Assembly: GCA_031555735.1 (NCBI GenBank)
Contig: JAVBUE010000026.1
Span: 23,774 to 87,773, forward strand
Source of the DNA: JAJDIA01 sp031555735
GTDB taxonomy: Bacteria; Bacteroidota; Bacteroidia; Bacteroidales; Tannerellaceae
Length of the DNA: 64,000 nt
Reading direction: 5' to 3'
Each line of letters starts with the position of its first letter. Position 1 is the stretch's first letter. The notes under the pieces were generated by a model, which saw only the letters and a program-made list of their open reading frames with translations, had not been told where the DNA came from and made no database searches. The translations under genes and the position numbers were made by a program. This document shows positions 43,175-52,898 of the stretch, piece after piece.

Positions 43175-44071
43175 TTATTTTGTGCCCAAATATATACATA
43201 TCATTCCTAATAACACCAGAAAGAGGTCGATCACCTTATTCTTTAAGTTTTTTTCATGGAAAAAGAGGGCGCCGGCGGTAAAGGTCACCAACACATTACT
43301 CCGGCGGATCATCGAAACGATGGAGATCATCGAATCCGGGAAACTCAGGGCATAGAAGTAAATCCAGTCGGCGAGGATCAGGAAAACGGAAATAAAGACA
43401 ATGTTCCACCGCCAGGTGAACGGCGTCGTATTCCGCCGGCGCGGATACCAGAGGAGCAACAGGATCAGCGCCATCATCACACACTGATAGACGTTGAACC
43501 ATACCTGCACCGTCATCACATCGAGGCTCTTCATGAGGTGCTTGTCGTACAAGCCGCTCATGGCGCCGGTGATTACGGACATCACGGTAAAGAAGATCCA
43601 TTTGTTGTGCGTAAAACGAATACCCTCCTTCCGTCCCGATACCGAAAGCAGGTAAAACGAACAGATCGCCAGCAGCACGCCGGCCCATTGGTACGTATTC
43701 AGCCGCTCGCCGAAGATCAGCAGGGCGCCGACCAGTGTCATGACCGGCTGTGTGGCTTTGATCGGGCCGGTGATGGTGAGCGGCAGGTGCTTGATGCCGA
43801 AGTAACCGAAGAGCCACGACGACAACACGATCACCGCCTTCAGGAATACCGCCGCATGCACCTCCCAAGGTACACGGGGAACGTAAAACAGGGTTCCGTC
43901 CAACCACGTCGTCCCGTACGAAAGCAGGATAAAAGGGAGCAGGACCAGGCTGCTGATAAAGGTGTTCAGGAATAATACCGGGATAACGGCGTTACCCGTC
44001 AACGACATCTTTTTATTAATATCATAGCATCCCAGCAGGAAGGCCGAAGCAAAAGCGAAGAGCACCCACAT
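43175..44071 (-). CDS. EamA/DMT-family transporter
   Basis: 298 aa with about ten hydrophobic helices in two EamA-like halves (residues about 3-135 and 155-295). Family marks include LPLTITGPIKATQPVMTLVG and SFPDSMISIVSMIRRSNVLV. The substrate cannot be read from sequence; the group includes metabolite and nucleotide-sugar exporters. It starts 3 bases after the truA stop and is probably the last gene of the unit from 47767. Confidence 0.88.
   Translation of the reverse strand: MWVLFAFASAFLLGCYDINKKMSLTGNAVIPVLFLNTFISSLVLLPFILLSYGTTWLDGTLFYVPRVPWEVHAAVFLKAVIVLSSWLFGYFGIKHLPLTITGPIKATQPVMTLVGALLIFGERLNTYQWAGVLLAICSFYLLSVSGRKEGIRFTHNKWIFFTVMSVITGAMSGLYDKHLMKSLDVMTVQVWFNVYQCVMMALILLLLWYPRRRNTTPFTWRWNIVFISVFLILADWIYFYALSFPDSMISIVSMIRRSNVLVTFTAGALFFHEKNLKNKVIDLFLVLLGMICIYLGTK
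43187..43194 (-). promoter_or_regulatory. Predicted -7 box for DUF3256-dusB
   Basis: TATATTTG on the minus strand, 24 bases before the ATG at 43163 and within the last codons of the EamA gene. Confidence 0.5.
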
Positions 44072-44074
44072 GGT

Positions 44075-44836
44075 TTATTCCCCGTTGAGCCTGAAAAGGG
44101 TTTCGGGATACTGCACGTCGGCCAGGAACAAGGCATGCCCCGGCACCGACGTTCCCGCCCGGCACCTGTCCCTGGCTTCGATCACCCGGCGGAACCCATC
44201 CACCGACAGTTTTCCCCGTCCCACTTCGAGCAGTGTGCCGACAATGGCGCGCACCATATTCCGCAGGAAACGGTCGGCCGTGACGGTAAACACCCAGACA
44301 TCTCCCTCCTGCTTCCATCCGGCATGGGTGATGCGGCAGTTGTTTGTTTTCACATCCGTATGCAGTTTGCTGAAACTGGTGAAATCGGTATAGTCAAACA
44401 GTACCCGGCAGGCTTCGTTCATCGCCGCAAAATCGAGCGTCCCGTGCATCCGGAAAGTCCAATCGGGATTGAACGGGTCTTTCCGGAAGGTGATATAATA
44501 CATATAGGTACGCGCAACAGCATCGAAACGGGCATGCGCCTCCGGGCGGACGGGCACGATGCGGTAAACGGCAATGGCAGGAGGCAGCAGGCGGTTGAGT
44601 TTTTCGGCAAGGAAGGCGGGATCGGCCAACGGCTCCTCCCTGTCCAGGTGGGCAACCATCACCCGGGCATGAACGCCCGTATCCGTACGTCCGGCGCCCA
44701 CAACCGGAGAGGGACAACGCAACACCGTGGCCAACGCCTCTTCCAGGCATTGTTGCACACTGATGCCGTTTGGCTGTACCTGCCAGCCGCAGAACGGTTT
44801 GCCGTTATATCCTAAATAGATGAAATATCTGTACAC
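44075..44836 (-). CDS. truA: tRNA pseudouridine(38-40) synthase TruA
   Basis: 253 aa. The catalytic aspartate is D52 in GAGRTDTGVHA, and FRKDPFNPDW, FTSFSKL and FLRNMVRAIVGTLLEVGRG are TruA-specific blocks. It isomerises U38-40 of the tRNA anticodon arm. It lies in a tightly packed unit: 12 bases after the MFS gene, 3 bases before the EamA gene. Confidence 0.96.
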   Translation of the reverse strand: MYRYFIYLGYNGKPFCGWQVQPNGISVQQCLEEALATVLRCPSPVVGAGRTDTGVHARVMVAHLDREEPLADPAFLAEKLNRLLPPAIAVYRIVPVRPEAHARFDAVARTYMYYITFRKDPFNPDWTFRMHGTLDFAAMNEACRVLFDYTDFTSFSKLHTDVKTNNCRITHAGWKQEGDVWVFTVTADRFLRNMVRAIVGTLLEVGRGKLSVDGFRRVIEARDRCRAGTSVPGHALFLADVQYPETLFRLNGE

Positions 44837-44848
44837 TGTCGGATGGTT

Positions 44849-46102
44849 TTAATGGGATACGTTGATCTTCAGAAATGGGATCACCAGATAAGCGGGGATG
44901 CAGCAGACCATTACCCAGAGGAAGAAGTGCGGGTAGCCGATCATCTCCTGTATCCATCCCGACACCATGCCGGGCAGCATCATGCCCAACGCCATAAAGC
45001 CGGTGCTGATGGCATAATGGGAGGTCTTATACGGTCCGTCGGCGAACAGCATCAGGTACATGGTGTAGGCGGTAAAACCAAAACCATAACCGAACTGTTC
45101 CACACCCACGCAAGCATTGATCACGATGATGTTGTCGGGCAGGGCATACGCCATATACAGGTACGCCAGGTTAGGCAGGGAGATAGCCAATGCCATCGGC
45201 CACAGCCAGGTTTTCAGGCCATGCCGGGAAATGGCTATCCCGCCAAGGATACCACCGGCCAGCAGGGAAAGCACTCCCACGGTACCATACGCGAATCCCA
45301 CCTGCGCCGTATCCAGTCCCAAGCCGCCCGCTTCCCCTTTGTCTAACAGGAAAGGGGAGGCCAGCTTGACCAGTTGCGACTCTCCCAACCGGTAGGTAAG
45401 CATGAACAACAAGGCGGGAATAATCCCTTTCTTACTGAAAAAATGGCTGAATGTCCGTCCGAATTCAACCAGGATGGCCTGCGGCTTCAATCCCGTATGC
45501 ACCTCATCACTCTTCGGATAAGGCAGGATATACCTGTGCCACAGGGACAACCCCACAAAGCTTCCGGCCAGGATAAAAAAGATGATGCTCCAGGCGAAAG
45601 GGATCCGTCCGGTAGTCTGTTCCAGATACCCGGCCAGCATCACCAGCAAGCCTTGCCCGGTTAGCATGGCGATCCGGTAGCAGGTGTTACGGATACCGAT
45701 GTAGAAGGCTTGTTGCTCTTCATTCAACCCCAGCATATAGAATCCGTCGGCGGCAATATCATGCGTAGCCGAGCTGAAAGCCAACAGCCAGAATACCGCC
45801 AACGTGGCTTGCAGGAAGAAATCCCCGGGCAGCAGGAAGGCGACACCGGCCATCCCTCCCCCGATCAACAACTGCATGGCGTATATCCACCAGCGCTTGG
45901 TTCTGACCAGATCGACAAAAGGGCTCCAGAGCGGTTTGATCACCCAGGGAAAATAAAGCCAACTGGTATATAGGGCGATGTCTGTGTTGGAAATGTCGAG
46001 CCGCTTGTACATGATAACCGAGAGGGTCATCACCACCACGTACGGCAGTCCTTCAGCGAAGTACAACGACGGGATCCAGATCCAGGGGCTACGTTGTTTC
46101 AT
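44849..46102 (-). CDS. AmpG-like MFS transporter
   Basis: 417 aa with 12 predicted helices. The start WIPSLYFAEGLPYVVVMTLS and the second-loop block LVRTKRWWIYAMQLLIGG, plus FSSATHDIAADGFYM, resemble the AmpG muropeptide permease branch. Tannerella needs an AmpG-like carrier for peptidoglycan sugar salvage, so muropeptide uptake is a reasonable guess, but no anmK, murQ or amidase gene is adjacent. It overlaps the nitrilase gene by 4 bases. Confidence 0.85.
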   Translation of the reverse strand: MKQRSPWIWIPSLYFAEGLPYVVVMTLSVIMYKRLDISNTDIALYTSWLYFPWVIKPLWSPFVDLVRTKRWWIYAMQLLIGGGMAGVAFLLPGDFFLQATLAVFWLLAFSSATHDIAADGFYMLGLNEEQQAFYIGIRNTCYRIAMLTGQGLLVMLAGYLEQTTGRIPFAWSIIFFILAGSFVGLSLWHRYILPYPKSDEVHTGLKPQAILVEFGRTFSHFFSKKGIIPALLFMLTYRLGESQLVKLASPFLLDKGEAGGLGLDTAQVGFAYGTVGVLSLLAGGILGGIAISRHGLKTWLWPMALAISLPNLAYLYMAYALPDNIIVINACVGVEQFGYGFGFTAYTMYLMLFADGPYKTSHYAISTGFMALGMMLPGMVSGWIQEMIGYPHFFLWVMVCCIPAYLVIPFLKINVSH

Positions 46103-46902
46103 GGTTCGATCGTAAAGGTGTCGGCATCTTTCCAGGCGGGGAATGTTTCTCTTGTATCGGTAAGGTAGCTTTTTTGGATTGTAACGTATTGGATAACTGT
46201 ATCCAGGCTCCCTAACCCGACGCCCTTGTCCCCTTTTGGGCCGTACAGAACCGAACCTCCCTTGTACGGTATTCCTTTGCCGTCTTTACCTGTCCGGTTG
46301 ACGCCGCATACATAGGCGATGTTCTCCATCGCACGGGCTTTCAGCAGTGTATCCCATACATCCTGGCGGGCTTCCGGCCAGTTGGCCACATAGATCAGCA
46401 GGTCGTATGCGTTGTTTACATTCCGGCTCCAAACCGGAAAGCGTAAGTCATAACACACCATCAGGCAGATGTTCCAGCCTTTGTATGGGATGATGAGGTG
46501 TTTGTCGCCTGCGGTGAGGTACCTGTCTTCCTTTCCCATCCGGAACAGGTGCCGCTTGTCGTAGTAATACTCTTCCCCCTGGGGGGTGATGAAAAAGGCG
46601 CGGTTATAATGGTTCCCGTTTACTTTCACAATAAAACTGCCTGTGATTGCCACGTTGTATTCGGATGCCCATTTCCTGATCGTGGCTACGGTGACCCCAT
46701 CCATGGTATCCGCCACTTTCTCCATATCCATGGAAAAGCCCGTACTGAATGTCTCGGGCAGGATAACGATATCCGGATCACTACACATCTGGCTGAATAG
46801 AAAACCAAATGCATGCAGGTTCATTTCCCTGTTTTCCCATACGATGGGGGATTGAACCATACAGATTCGCAGTGGGTCGGTTGGTTGTCCTTCTTTATGC
46901 AT
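46099..46902 (-). CDS. Nitrilase-superfamily amidase (omega-amidase/YafV type)
   Basis: 267 aa. The Glu-Lys-Cys triad is visible: E50 in ILPETFSTGF, K116 in YYDKRHLFRMG and C150 in LMVCYDLRFPVW. These contexts match the omega-amidase/YafV branch, which hydrolyses alpha-keto-glutaramate-type amides or acts in metabolite repair. It overlaps the MFS gene by 4 bases and follows the acyltransferase gene by 20 bases. Confidence 0.92.
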   Translation of the reverse strand: MHKEGQPTDPLRICMVQSPIVWENREMNLHAFGFLFSQMCSDPDIVILPETFSTGFSMDMEKVADTMDGVTVATIRKWASEYNVAITGSFIVKVNGNHYNRAFFITPQGEEYYYDKRHLFRMGKEDRYLTAGDKHLIIPYKGWNICLMVCYDLRFPVWSRNVNNAYDLLIYVANWPEARQDVWDTLLKARAMENIAYVCGVNRTGKDGKGIPYKGGSVLYGPKGDKGVGLGSLDTVIQYVTIQKSYLTDTRETFPAWKDADTFTIEP

Positions 46903-46922
46903 CGGTATTTTTTTGTTCTTCT

Positions 46923-47471
46923 TTATACTTCCACAAAATTCTTCGGATTGCGTCCGGTGATACCCCGGTAATACGAACGGATCTGCCGGATATCGGCCTC
47001 CGCATCGCCGGTAGGTTCAAAGGTACGCAGGATACCTACCTCTTTCTTCCGGTAGTCGAAATAGGCCAGCAGGATAGGCACATGCGCTTGCAACGCGATA
47101 TAGTAAAAACCTTTCTTCCACTCGGCAGCCGGCTTACGGGTGCCTTCGGGCGTAATGGCCAGTTGGAACGATTCCCTCCGGTTAAATTCTTCCGCCATCT
47201 GCTCGGTGACGGATGTCCGTTTGTCCCGGTTGATAGGCACCCCTCCCAACGCATTGAACAACAGGTTGAAAGGGAAGAAGAACCATTCTTTTTTCATCAG
47301 AAAACCGGCATTGCATCCGATCGACATATAAAACAGTTTGCCGACGATGAAATCCCAGTTGCTTGTATGAGGTGCTACACAGATCACGCACTTGGGGATT
47401 TCCACCCCGTCAACCGCACCTTGTTTCCATCCTGCCAAACGCAGGATCAGCTTAGCCAGTTGTTGTTTCAT
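46923..47471 (-). CDS. PlsC-like 1-acylglycerol-3-phosphate acyltransferase family protein
   Basis: 182 aa, short for the family and without a clear transmembrane helix. The catalytic HX4D motif reads HTSNWD near residue 35, GGVPINRDKRTS supplies the conserved arginine, and AITPEGTRKPA is the glycerol-phosphate binding block. This is a small LPLAT protein common in Bacteroidetes; the exact acceptor is unknown. Its start overlaps the stop of the small gene at 47468. Confidence 0.9.
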   Translation of the reverse strand: MKQQLAKLILRLAGWKQGAVDGVEIPKCVICVAPHTSNWDFIVGKLFYMSIGCNAGFLMKKEWFFFPFNLLFNALGGVPINRDKRTSVTEQMAEEFNRRESFQLAITPEGTRKPAAEWKKGFYYIALQAHVPILLAYFDYRKKEVGILRTFEPTGDAEADIRQIRSYYRGITGRNPKNFVEV

Positions 47472-47767
47472 GCGCCAACCTTGCCTTTCGTAAGCTCGCC
47501 GATTGCGCCGGCAATGGCGTCCACCTCCGTTTGCAGGTCTATGCGTAGTTTCTGATAGTACTCTTTCACCAGCGCTTTATTGTCTTTCCCGTCGGGCGTA
47601 CCGGCACGGCGAATAAAATCGTCCTGCATCGACAGGATGCGGTCAAGCACGCCATCGGCTTTTTCCGGATCGGTACCGGGGATTAATAACTTCGCAATTA
47701 ACACTTCGGCAAATAATTCACCGGACACATAGTGGATGTCTTTCTTCAGGATTCTTCTCTTAGCCAT
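47468..47767 (-). CDS. Small conserved hypothetical protein
   Basis: 99 aa, helical, no signal peptide, basic N-terminus (MAKRRILKKDIHYVSGELFA). The GTDPEKADGVLDRIL and YYQKLRIDLQTEVDAI segments look like helices of a small all-alpha protein. It is not recognised beyond being conserved in Bacteroidales. The ATGA overlap with the downstream acyltransferase suggests coupled translation. It is the first gene of the minus-strand unit down to 43175. Confidence 0.75.
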   Translation of the reverse strand: MAKRRILKKDIHYVSGELFAEVLIAKLLIPGTDPEKADGVLDRILSMQDDFIRRAGTPDGKDNKALVKEYYQKLRIDLQTEVDAIAGAIGELTKGKVGA

Positions 47768-47792
47768 ACAATTACAGTGTTTAAATAATGCA

Positions 47793-47800
47793 CAAAGTTA
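47793..47800 (-). promoter_or_regulatory. Predicted -7 box for the 47767-43175 unit
   Basis: TAACTTTG on the minus strand, 26 bases before the ATG at 47767. Confidence 0.5.
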
Positions 47801-47851
47801 AAAACATTGTTATTAAAACCGTGATTTCTCGGCAGAAAATAAGAATTAGCT

Positions 47852-47859
47852 TATCTTTG
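47852..47859 (+). promoter_or_regulatory. Predicted -7 box for glycogen synthase
   Basis: TATCTTTG matches TAnnTTTG, 39 bases before the ATG at 47898; it lies back to back with the minus-strand box at 47793. Confidence 0.55.
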
Positions 47860-47897
47860 CCCGTCAATAGACAGTATTCATACAAAAAGAGTTTTAT

Positions 47898-49556
47898 ATG
47901 AGCAAAAAGAAAACAGCACCCGACTATGTGTTCGAAAGCAGTTGGGAAGTCTGTAACAAAGTGGGAGGTATTTATACCGTTTTATCAACCAAAGCCCATA
48001 CACTGCAAAGTCTTTACAAGGATAAAGTCATTTTTATCGGTCCCGATTTGTGGGGAGATGGAACGCCTTGCGACTTCGAGGAAGACAACGAATTGTTTGC
48101 CGACTGGAAGGCGTACGCGGAAAAGGCAGACAACCTGCGGCTGAAAGTAGGCCGCTGGGGCGTGCCCGGTCTGCCGCCGGTGATCCTCGTGGACTTCAAA
48201 CCCTTCTTTGCGGACAAAGACAACCTGTTTTTCCTGATGTGGAAAGAATACCAGGTAAATTCCCTCCATGCCTACGGCGACTACGACGAATCGTGCGTCT
48301 TTGCCCTGGCGGTAGGCCGGGTGATCGAAAGCTTCTACCACTATTACAAATTACAAAAGAAAGAAGTAGTAGCCCTGTTCAACGAGTGGATGCTGAGCAT
48401 GGGATCCCTGTATGTGCGGAAACGGTTGCCGGGCATCGCAACCCTGTTCACCACCCATGCCACCTCTATCGGCCGCTCCATAGCGGGCAACAACAAAGCG
48501 CTGTATGCCTACATGGAAGGATACAACGGCGACCAGATGGCACGTGAACTGAATATGGAGGCAAAACATTCCGTGGAGAAGCAAGCCGCACATTATGCCG
48601 ACTGCTTCACCACCGTAAGCGAGATCACCGCCCGTGAATGTTGCCAACTGTTGGATAAGGCTCCCGATATCGTTACCCCCAACGGGTTTGAACGTAACTT
48701 CGTACCCGAAAAAGAAGCTTATTCCCTTGCCCGCGACAAGGCTCGCAAGGCATTGATCAATGTGGCGGAGAAACTGCTCGGCTGTGCCATCGACCCGGAT
48801 GCCTTGCTGATATCCTCCAGCGGACGGTACGAATACCGGAACAAAGGGCTCGATGTGTATATCGAAGCCATGAACCAGGTACGTATATCCGGCCACCTGG
48901 AACAGGAGATCGTAGCCTTCATCACTGTCCCTGCCTGGGTAAAAGCACCTCGCGCCGATCTGAAACTGGCGATCGAGAAAAATATCCGGACGTCAACCCC
49001 CATGCAAATGCCTTTCTCCACCCACTGGCTCAATGAGATGGATGAAAACAAGGTGTTGAACTATATCCGCCAATGCGGTTTTACCAATGCGGCCGACGAA
49101 AAACTGAAAATCATTTTCGTACCCTGTTACCTGGACGGCAGGGACGGTATCTTCAACATGCCCTACTACGACCTGTTGATCGGGATGGATGCCACGGTCT
49201 ATCCGTCGTACTACGAGCCCTGGGGTTATACCCCGCTGGAAAGCATCGCCTTTGGTATCCCTACCATCACGACCAACCTGGCCGGTTTCGGCCTCTGGGC
49301 AAGGCAGTCGGTGAGCGGGGAACAGATCGAAGACGGCGTGGTGGTAGTCAATCGTACCGATTACAACTATTCGGAAGTGGCGGATGCCATCTCCGGACAT
49401 ATCCTGTCCCTCAGCCGCCTGTCGGCAAAGGAACGCGAAGCCATCCGGAAACAATGTTTCAAACTGGCTGAGCAAGCGGAATGGAGCCACTTCATCACCC
49501 ACTATCAACAGGCATTCGAAATGGCGATATTGTATAAAAATAGCAGAAATAGCTAA
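47898..49556 (+). CDS. Glycogen synthase, GT3 (eukaryote-like) type
   Basis: 552 aa. The start VFESSWEVCNKVGGIYTVLS with the Lys-Val-Gly-Gly loop, and the C-terminal YPSYYEPWGYTPLESIAFG with the E-x7-E motif, mark the GT3 family. GT3 enzymes resemble animal/yeast synthase rather than the bacterial ADP-glucose GT5 GlgA, so UDP-glucose is the probable donor. It is followed after about 100 bases by a phosphorylase, so synthesis and breakdown of glycogen are adjacent, but each gene has its own -7 box. Confidence 0.94.
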   Translation: MSKKKTAPDYVFESSWEVCNKVGGIYTVLSTKAHTLQSLYKDKVIFIGPDLWGDGTPCDFEEDNELFADWKAYAEKADNLRLKVGRWGVPGLPPVILVDFKPFFADKDNLFFLMWKEYQVNSLHAYGDYDESCVFALAVGRVIESFYHYYKLQKKEVVALFNEWMLSMGSLYVRKRLPGIATLFTTHATSIGRSIAGNNKALYAYMEGYNGDQMARELNMEAKHSVEKQAAHYADCFTTVSEITARECCQLLDKAPDIVTPNGFERNFVPEKEAYSLARDKARKALINVAEKLLGCAIDPDALLISSSGRYEYRNKGLDVYIEAMNQVRISGHLEQEIVAFITVPAWVKAPRADLKLAIEKNIRTSTPMQMPFSTHWLNEMDENKVLNYIRQCGFTNAADEKLKIIFVPCYLDGRDGIFNMPYYDLLIGMDATVYPSYYEPWGYTPLESIAFGIPTITTNLAGFGLWARQSVSGEQIEDGVVVVNRTDYNYSEVADAISGHILSLSRLSAKEREAIRKQCFKLAEQAEWSHFITHYQQAFEMAILYKNSRNS

Positions 49557-49585
49557 AAATCAACCCGCAATGGGAAGATTATGCG

Positions 49586-49593
49586 TATCTTTG
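49586..49593 (+). promoter_or_regulatory. Predicted -7 box for the phosphorylase gene
   Basis: TATCTTTG, 65 bases before the ATG at 49659, within the spacer after glycogen synthase. Confidence 0.5.
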
Positions 49594-49658
49594 TGGCTTT
49601 TTCAGAGTAAAAAGTTATTGAACATACCGTAAAACAACTTATATTAAATATAACAGAA

Positions 49659-52223
49659 ATGAAGATTAAGGCAAACAACGCGAACAACGCTATCTGGAAA
49701 GAAGTGTATTCGCACGCCAAATTGCCCAAGCAATTGGAACCCCTGTTGGAGATCGCGAATAATCTCTGGTGGGTATGGAACCACGAAGGAGCAAAGCTGT
49801 TCAGGAGAATCGATGAAGAGGTATGGGCGGCTACCGAAGGAAACCCTGTCCTTTTTTTACAACGCCTAACTTTCGACAGAATTGAGGCCATTGCTGCCGA
49901 CCAGGATTTCCTCGCGGAAATGAAACGGGTCTATGCAGATTTCAAAGCATATGTAAACGTCAAACCCGACAGCAGCAAGCCTTCCGTGGCCTACTTCAGC
50001 ATGGAATACGGCTTGACTAATGTACTTAAGATCTATTCCGGCGGTCTCGGCGTATTGGCCGGCGACTACCTGAAAGAAGCCAGCGACAGCAATATCGACC
50101 TCACCGCTGTGGGCTTCCTCTACCGCTATGGTTATTTCACACAGACACTGGCTATGGACGGGCAACAGATCGCCAACTACGAAGCGCAGAACTTCAACGC
50201 GCTGCCGTTGGAACAGGTGATGACGGCGAACGGCGAACCGATGACCCTCGAGGTACCCTATCCCGGCCGTATCGTTTATGCCCATATCTGGCGTGTAAAC
50301 GTGGGACGTATCCCCTTGTACCTGATGGATACCGATATTCCGGAAAACAGCGAATGGGACCGTTCCATCACCCACCAGTTGTATGGCGGCGATTGGGAAA
50401 ACCGTATGAAGCAGGAATACCTGCTCGGTATCGGCGGTATCCTGATGCTCGACAAACTGGGCATAAAGAAACAGGTATATCACTGCAACGAAGGACATGC
50501 CGCGCTGATCAACGCGCAGCGTCTGGTGAACTATATCCAAAATGAAAAACTGACATTCAACCAGGCGTTGGAAGTAGTCCGCTCCTCATCCCTCTATACC
50601 GTACACACACCGGTACCGGCAGGCCACGATTACTTCGACGAAGGGCTGTTCGGCCGTTACATGGGTGATTTCCCCGACAAGCTGGGTATCAGCTGGCAGG
50701 ATTTCATCGACATGGGCCGTGAGAACCCGGGATCGAACGAGAAGTTCTCCATGAGCGTGTTCGCCCTCAACACCTGCCAGGAAGCCAACGGTGTAAGCTG
50801 GCTGCACGGACAGGTATCGCAGAAGATGTTCGCCCCGGTATGGAAAGGCTATTTCCCGAGCGAGCTGCACGTAAGCTGGGTCACCAACGGCGTACACATG
50901 CCTACTTGGGCCGCCACGGAAATGAAAGAATTCTATGTACAGAAATTCGGTGAGAAGTTCCTGGCCGACCAATCCAACAAGAAACATTGGGAAGCGATTT
51001 ACAACGTGGCCGATGAAGAAATATGGGCGCTCCGCAAAGCGCTGAAGGTCAAACTGATCGAATATGTGCGCGACCAGTACCGCGGCAACTGGCTGAAGAG
51101 CCAGGGTGATCCCTCCAAAGTCATATCCGTGCTGGAAAAGGTCAACACGAACGCCCTGCTGATCGGTTTCGGTCGCCGTTTCGCCACCTATAAACGCGCC
51201 CACCTGCTGTTTACGGACCTCGATCGCCTGGCTAAGATCGTGAATAACGAGAAATACCCGATCCAGTTCGTCTATACCGGCAAGGCACACCCTGCCGATG
51301 GCGGCGGACAAGGCCTGATCAAACACATTGTGGAGATCTCCCGCCGTCCGGAATTCCTCGGCAAGATCATCTTCCTCGAAAACTACGACATGCGTCTGGC
51401 ACGCCGCCTGATATCGGGAGTGGATGTATGGTTGAATACGCCGACCCGTCCGCTCGAAGCATCGGGAACCTCCGGTGAAAAAGCCGAAATGAACGGTGTG
51501 TTGAACTTCTCCGTACTCGACGGCTGGTGGTATGAAGGATATAAAGAAGGTGCCGGTTGGGCATTGACCGACAAGCGCACCTACGAAAACCAGCAGTACC
51601 AAGATCAGCTGGATGCCGCCACGATCTACCATATCCTGGAAAACGAGATCATCCCGACCTACTACGACAAGAACGAAAAAGGGCTGTCGCCGAGATGGAT
51701 CTCTTACATCAAGAACTCAATCGCTCAGATCGCTCCGGACTATACGATGAAGCGGATGCTCGACGATTATATCTCCCGCTTCTACAACAAGTTGGCTACC
51801 CGTTCGGCTCACCTGATCGAACAGAACTACGCCAAAGCGAAAGAGATCGCAGCCTGGAAAGAAGAAGTGGCGGAAAATTGGGATTCGTTTGAAGTGGAAT
51901 CGTTCACTTCGGATATCTGCGCCACTACTCCGGTGGTAGGCAACGACTATCAGTTCAAGATGGTGATCGACCGCAAGCAACTGAAAGGCATGCTGGCTGT
52001 TGATATGGTGGAAACTAAAATCAATCCCGAAAACCATCAGCAGGAATTACTGAAAACGTATCAGTTCAAGATGGTGAAGGAAGAAGGCTCCAAGCTCTTC
52101 TTTGAACTCAAGGCCACTCCGGCTGTTGCGGGCGACCTCAAGATCGGATTCCGTATCTATCCGTTCAACAAGGACTTGCCTCACCGCATGGACTTTGCTT
52201 ACGTCCGTTGGGTTACCTTGTAA
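49659..52223 (+). CDS. glgP: Alpha-glucan (glycogen) phosphorylase
   Basis: 854 aa GT35 enzyme of the short-N-terminus (TIGR02094-like) group. The start has LEIANNLWWVWN; AYFSMEYGL is at about 111-119. The pyridoxal-phosphate lysine is K608 in EASGTSGEKAEMNG, where glycogen phosphorylases of E. coli type have GTGNMKF. The last 120 residues (after about 735) form a beta-rich appendage. It releases glucose-1-phosphate from glycogen or maltodextrin. Strong bidirectional terminator downstream. Confidence 0.95.
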   Translation: MKIKANNANNAIWKEVYSHAKLPKQLEPLLEIANNLWWVWNHEGAKLFRRIDEEVWAATEGNPVLFLQRLTFDRIEAIAADQDFLAEMKRVYADFKAYVNVKPDSSKPSVAYFSMEYGLTNVLKIYSGGLGVLAGDYLKEASDSNIDLTAVGFLYRYGYFTQTLAMDGQQIANYEAQNFNALPLEQVMTANGEPMTLEVPYPGRIVYAHIWRVNVGRIPLYLMDTDIPENSEWDRSITHQLYGGDWENRMKQEYLLGIGGILMLDKLGIKKQVYHCNEGHAALINAQRLVNYIQNEKLTFNQALEVVRSSSLYTVHTPVPAGHDYFDEGLFGRYMGDFPDKLGISWQDFIDMGRENPGSNEKFSMSVFALNTCQEANGVSWLHGQVSQKMFAPVWKGYFPSELHVSWVTNGVHMPTWAATEMKEFYVQKFGEKFLADQSNKKHWEAIYNVADEEIWALRKALKVKLIEYVRDQYRGNWLKSQGDPSKVISVLEKVNTNALLIGFGRRFATYKRAHLLFTDLDRLAKIVNNEKYPIQFVYTGKAHPADGGGQGLIKHIVEISRRPEFLGKIIFLENYDMRLARRLISGVDVWLNTPTRPLEASGTSGEKAEMNGVLNFSVLDGWWYEGYKEGAGWALTDKRTYENQQYQDQLDAATIYHILENEIIPTYYDKNEKGLSPRWISYIKNSIAQIAPDYTMKRMLDDYISRFYNKLATRSAHLIEQNYAKAKEIAAWKEEVAENWDSFEVESFTSDICATTPVVGNDYQFKMVIDRKQLKGMLAVDMVETKINPENHQQELLKTYQFKMVKEEGSKLFFELKATPAVAGDLKIGFRIYPFNKDLPHRMDFAYVRWVTL

Positions 52224-52244
52224 TAAGACGCAACCAACCCATAT

Positions 52245-52280
52245 AAAAAAGGCCGCTTCCTATTCGAAGCGGCCTTTTTT
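52245..52280. terminator. Bidirectional terminator between glgP and DUF3109 gene
   Basis: AAAAAAGGCCGCTTC (52245-52259) and GAAGCGGCCTTTTTT (52266-52280) form a perfect 15-bp stem with a 6-base loop and T-runs on both strands, ending both convergent genes. Confidence 0.92.
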
Positions 52281-52298
52281 GTCTATTCATGTAATGAG

Positions 52299-52880
52299 TT
52301 ACCTCCCTTTCTGTTTCAGCCATTCGGTAGCTGCCGTATCCAACCGGGCGTACCAATCGGCACCAAACTTCCGGATGAGCGGTTCCTTCAGGAACTGATA
52401 CACCGGCAGGTTCTCCTTTTTCCCAAGTATCTCCGCGGCTTTACAGATGCTCCAACGGTTGTAGTTAACTGCCGTAAAGGTATTGTAACGGCTTACCCGT
52501 ATCGGATACAGGTGGCAGGAGATCGGTTTGTAGAAACTGATCCTCCCCTCGCGATACGCTTTCTCGATGGAACATTTGCAGGTGCCGTCCGGATCATAGC
52601 AGGTGAACACACAGTCTTTCCCGTTGAGGATGGACGTCACCGTCTCTCCCCCGGCATCGATATAGGCCACACCCTGCTTGTTGATCAGCTCCTGCGCCTG
52701 GGGGGAGAGATCATTCCACACCTCGGGAAGGATACGGTGGAGGATTGCCAGCTCCGCCTTTTCAAGCGGAGCGCCCGCATCACCTTCCACACAACAGGCG
52801 CCCTTGCATTGCGGCAGGTCGCAGATGAACTGCCGTTCGATCACATCGAAACTGACAAGCGTATCGTCTATCTGTAGCAT
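52299..52880 (-). CDS. DUF3109 family cysteine-rich protein
   Basis: 193 aa cytoplasmic protein. Conserved cysteines occur in ICDLPQCKGACCVEGDAGAP, GKDCVFTCYDPDGTCKCSIE and KPISCHLYPIR, a set that suggests binding of a zinc ion or iron-sulfur cluster as in the YkgJ-like family. Function unknown. It lies 18 bases downstream of gpmI on the same strand, so it may be co-transcribed. Confidence 0.88.
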   Translation of the reverse strand: MLQIDDTLVSFDVIERQFICDLPQCKGACCVEGDAGAPLEKAELAILHRILPEVWNDLSPQAQELINKQGVAYIDAGGETVTSILNGKDCVFTCYDPDGTCKCSIEKAYREGRISFYKPISCHLYPIRVSRYNTFTAVNYNRWSICKAAEILGKKENLPVYQFLKEPLIRKFGADWYARLDTAATEWLKQKGR

Positions 52881-52898
52881 CTCTGAAGCAGTAACGGA

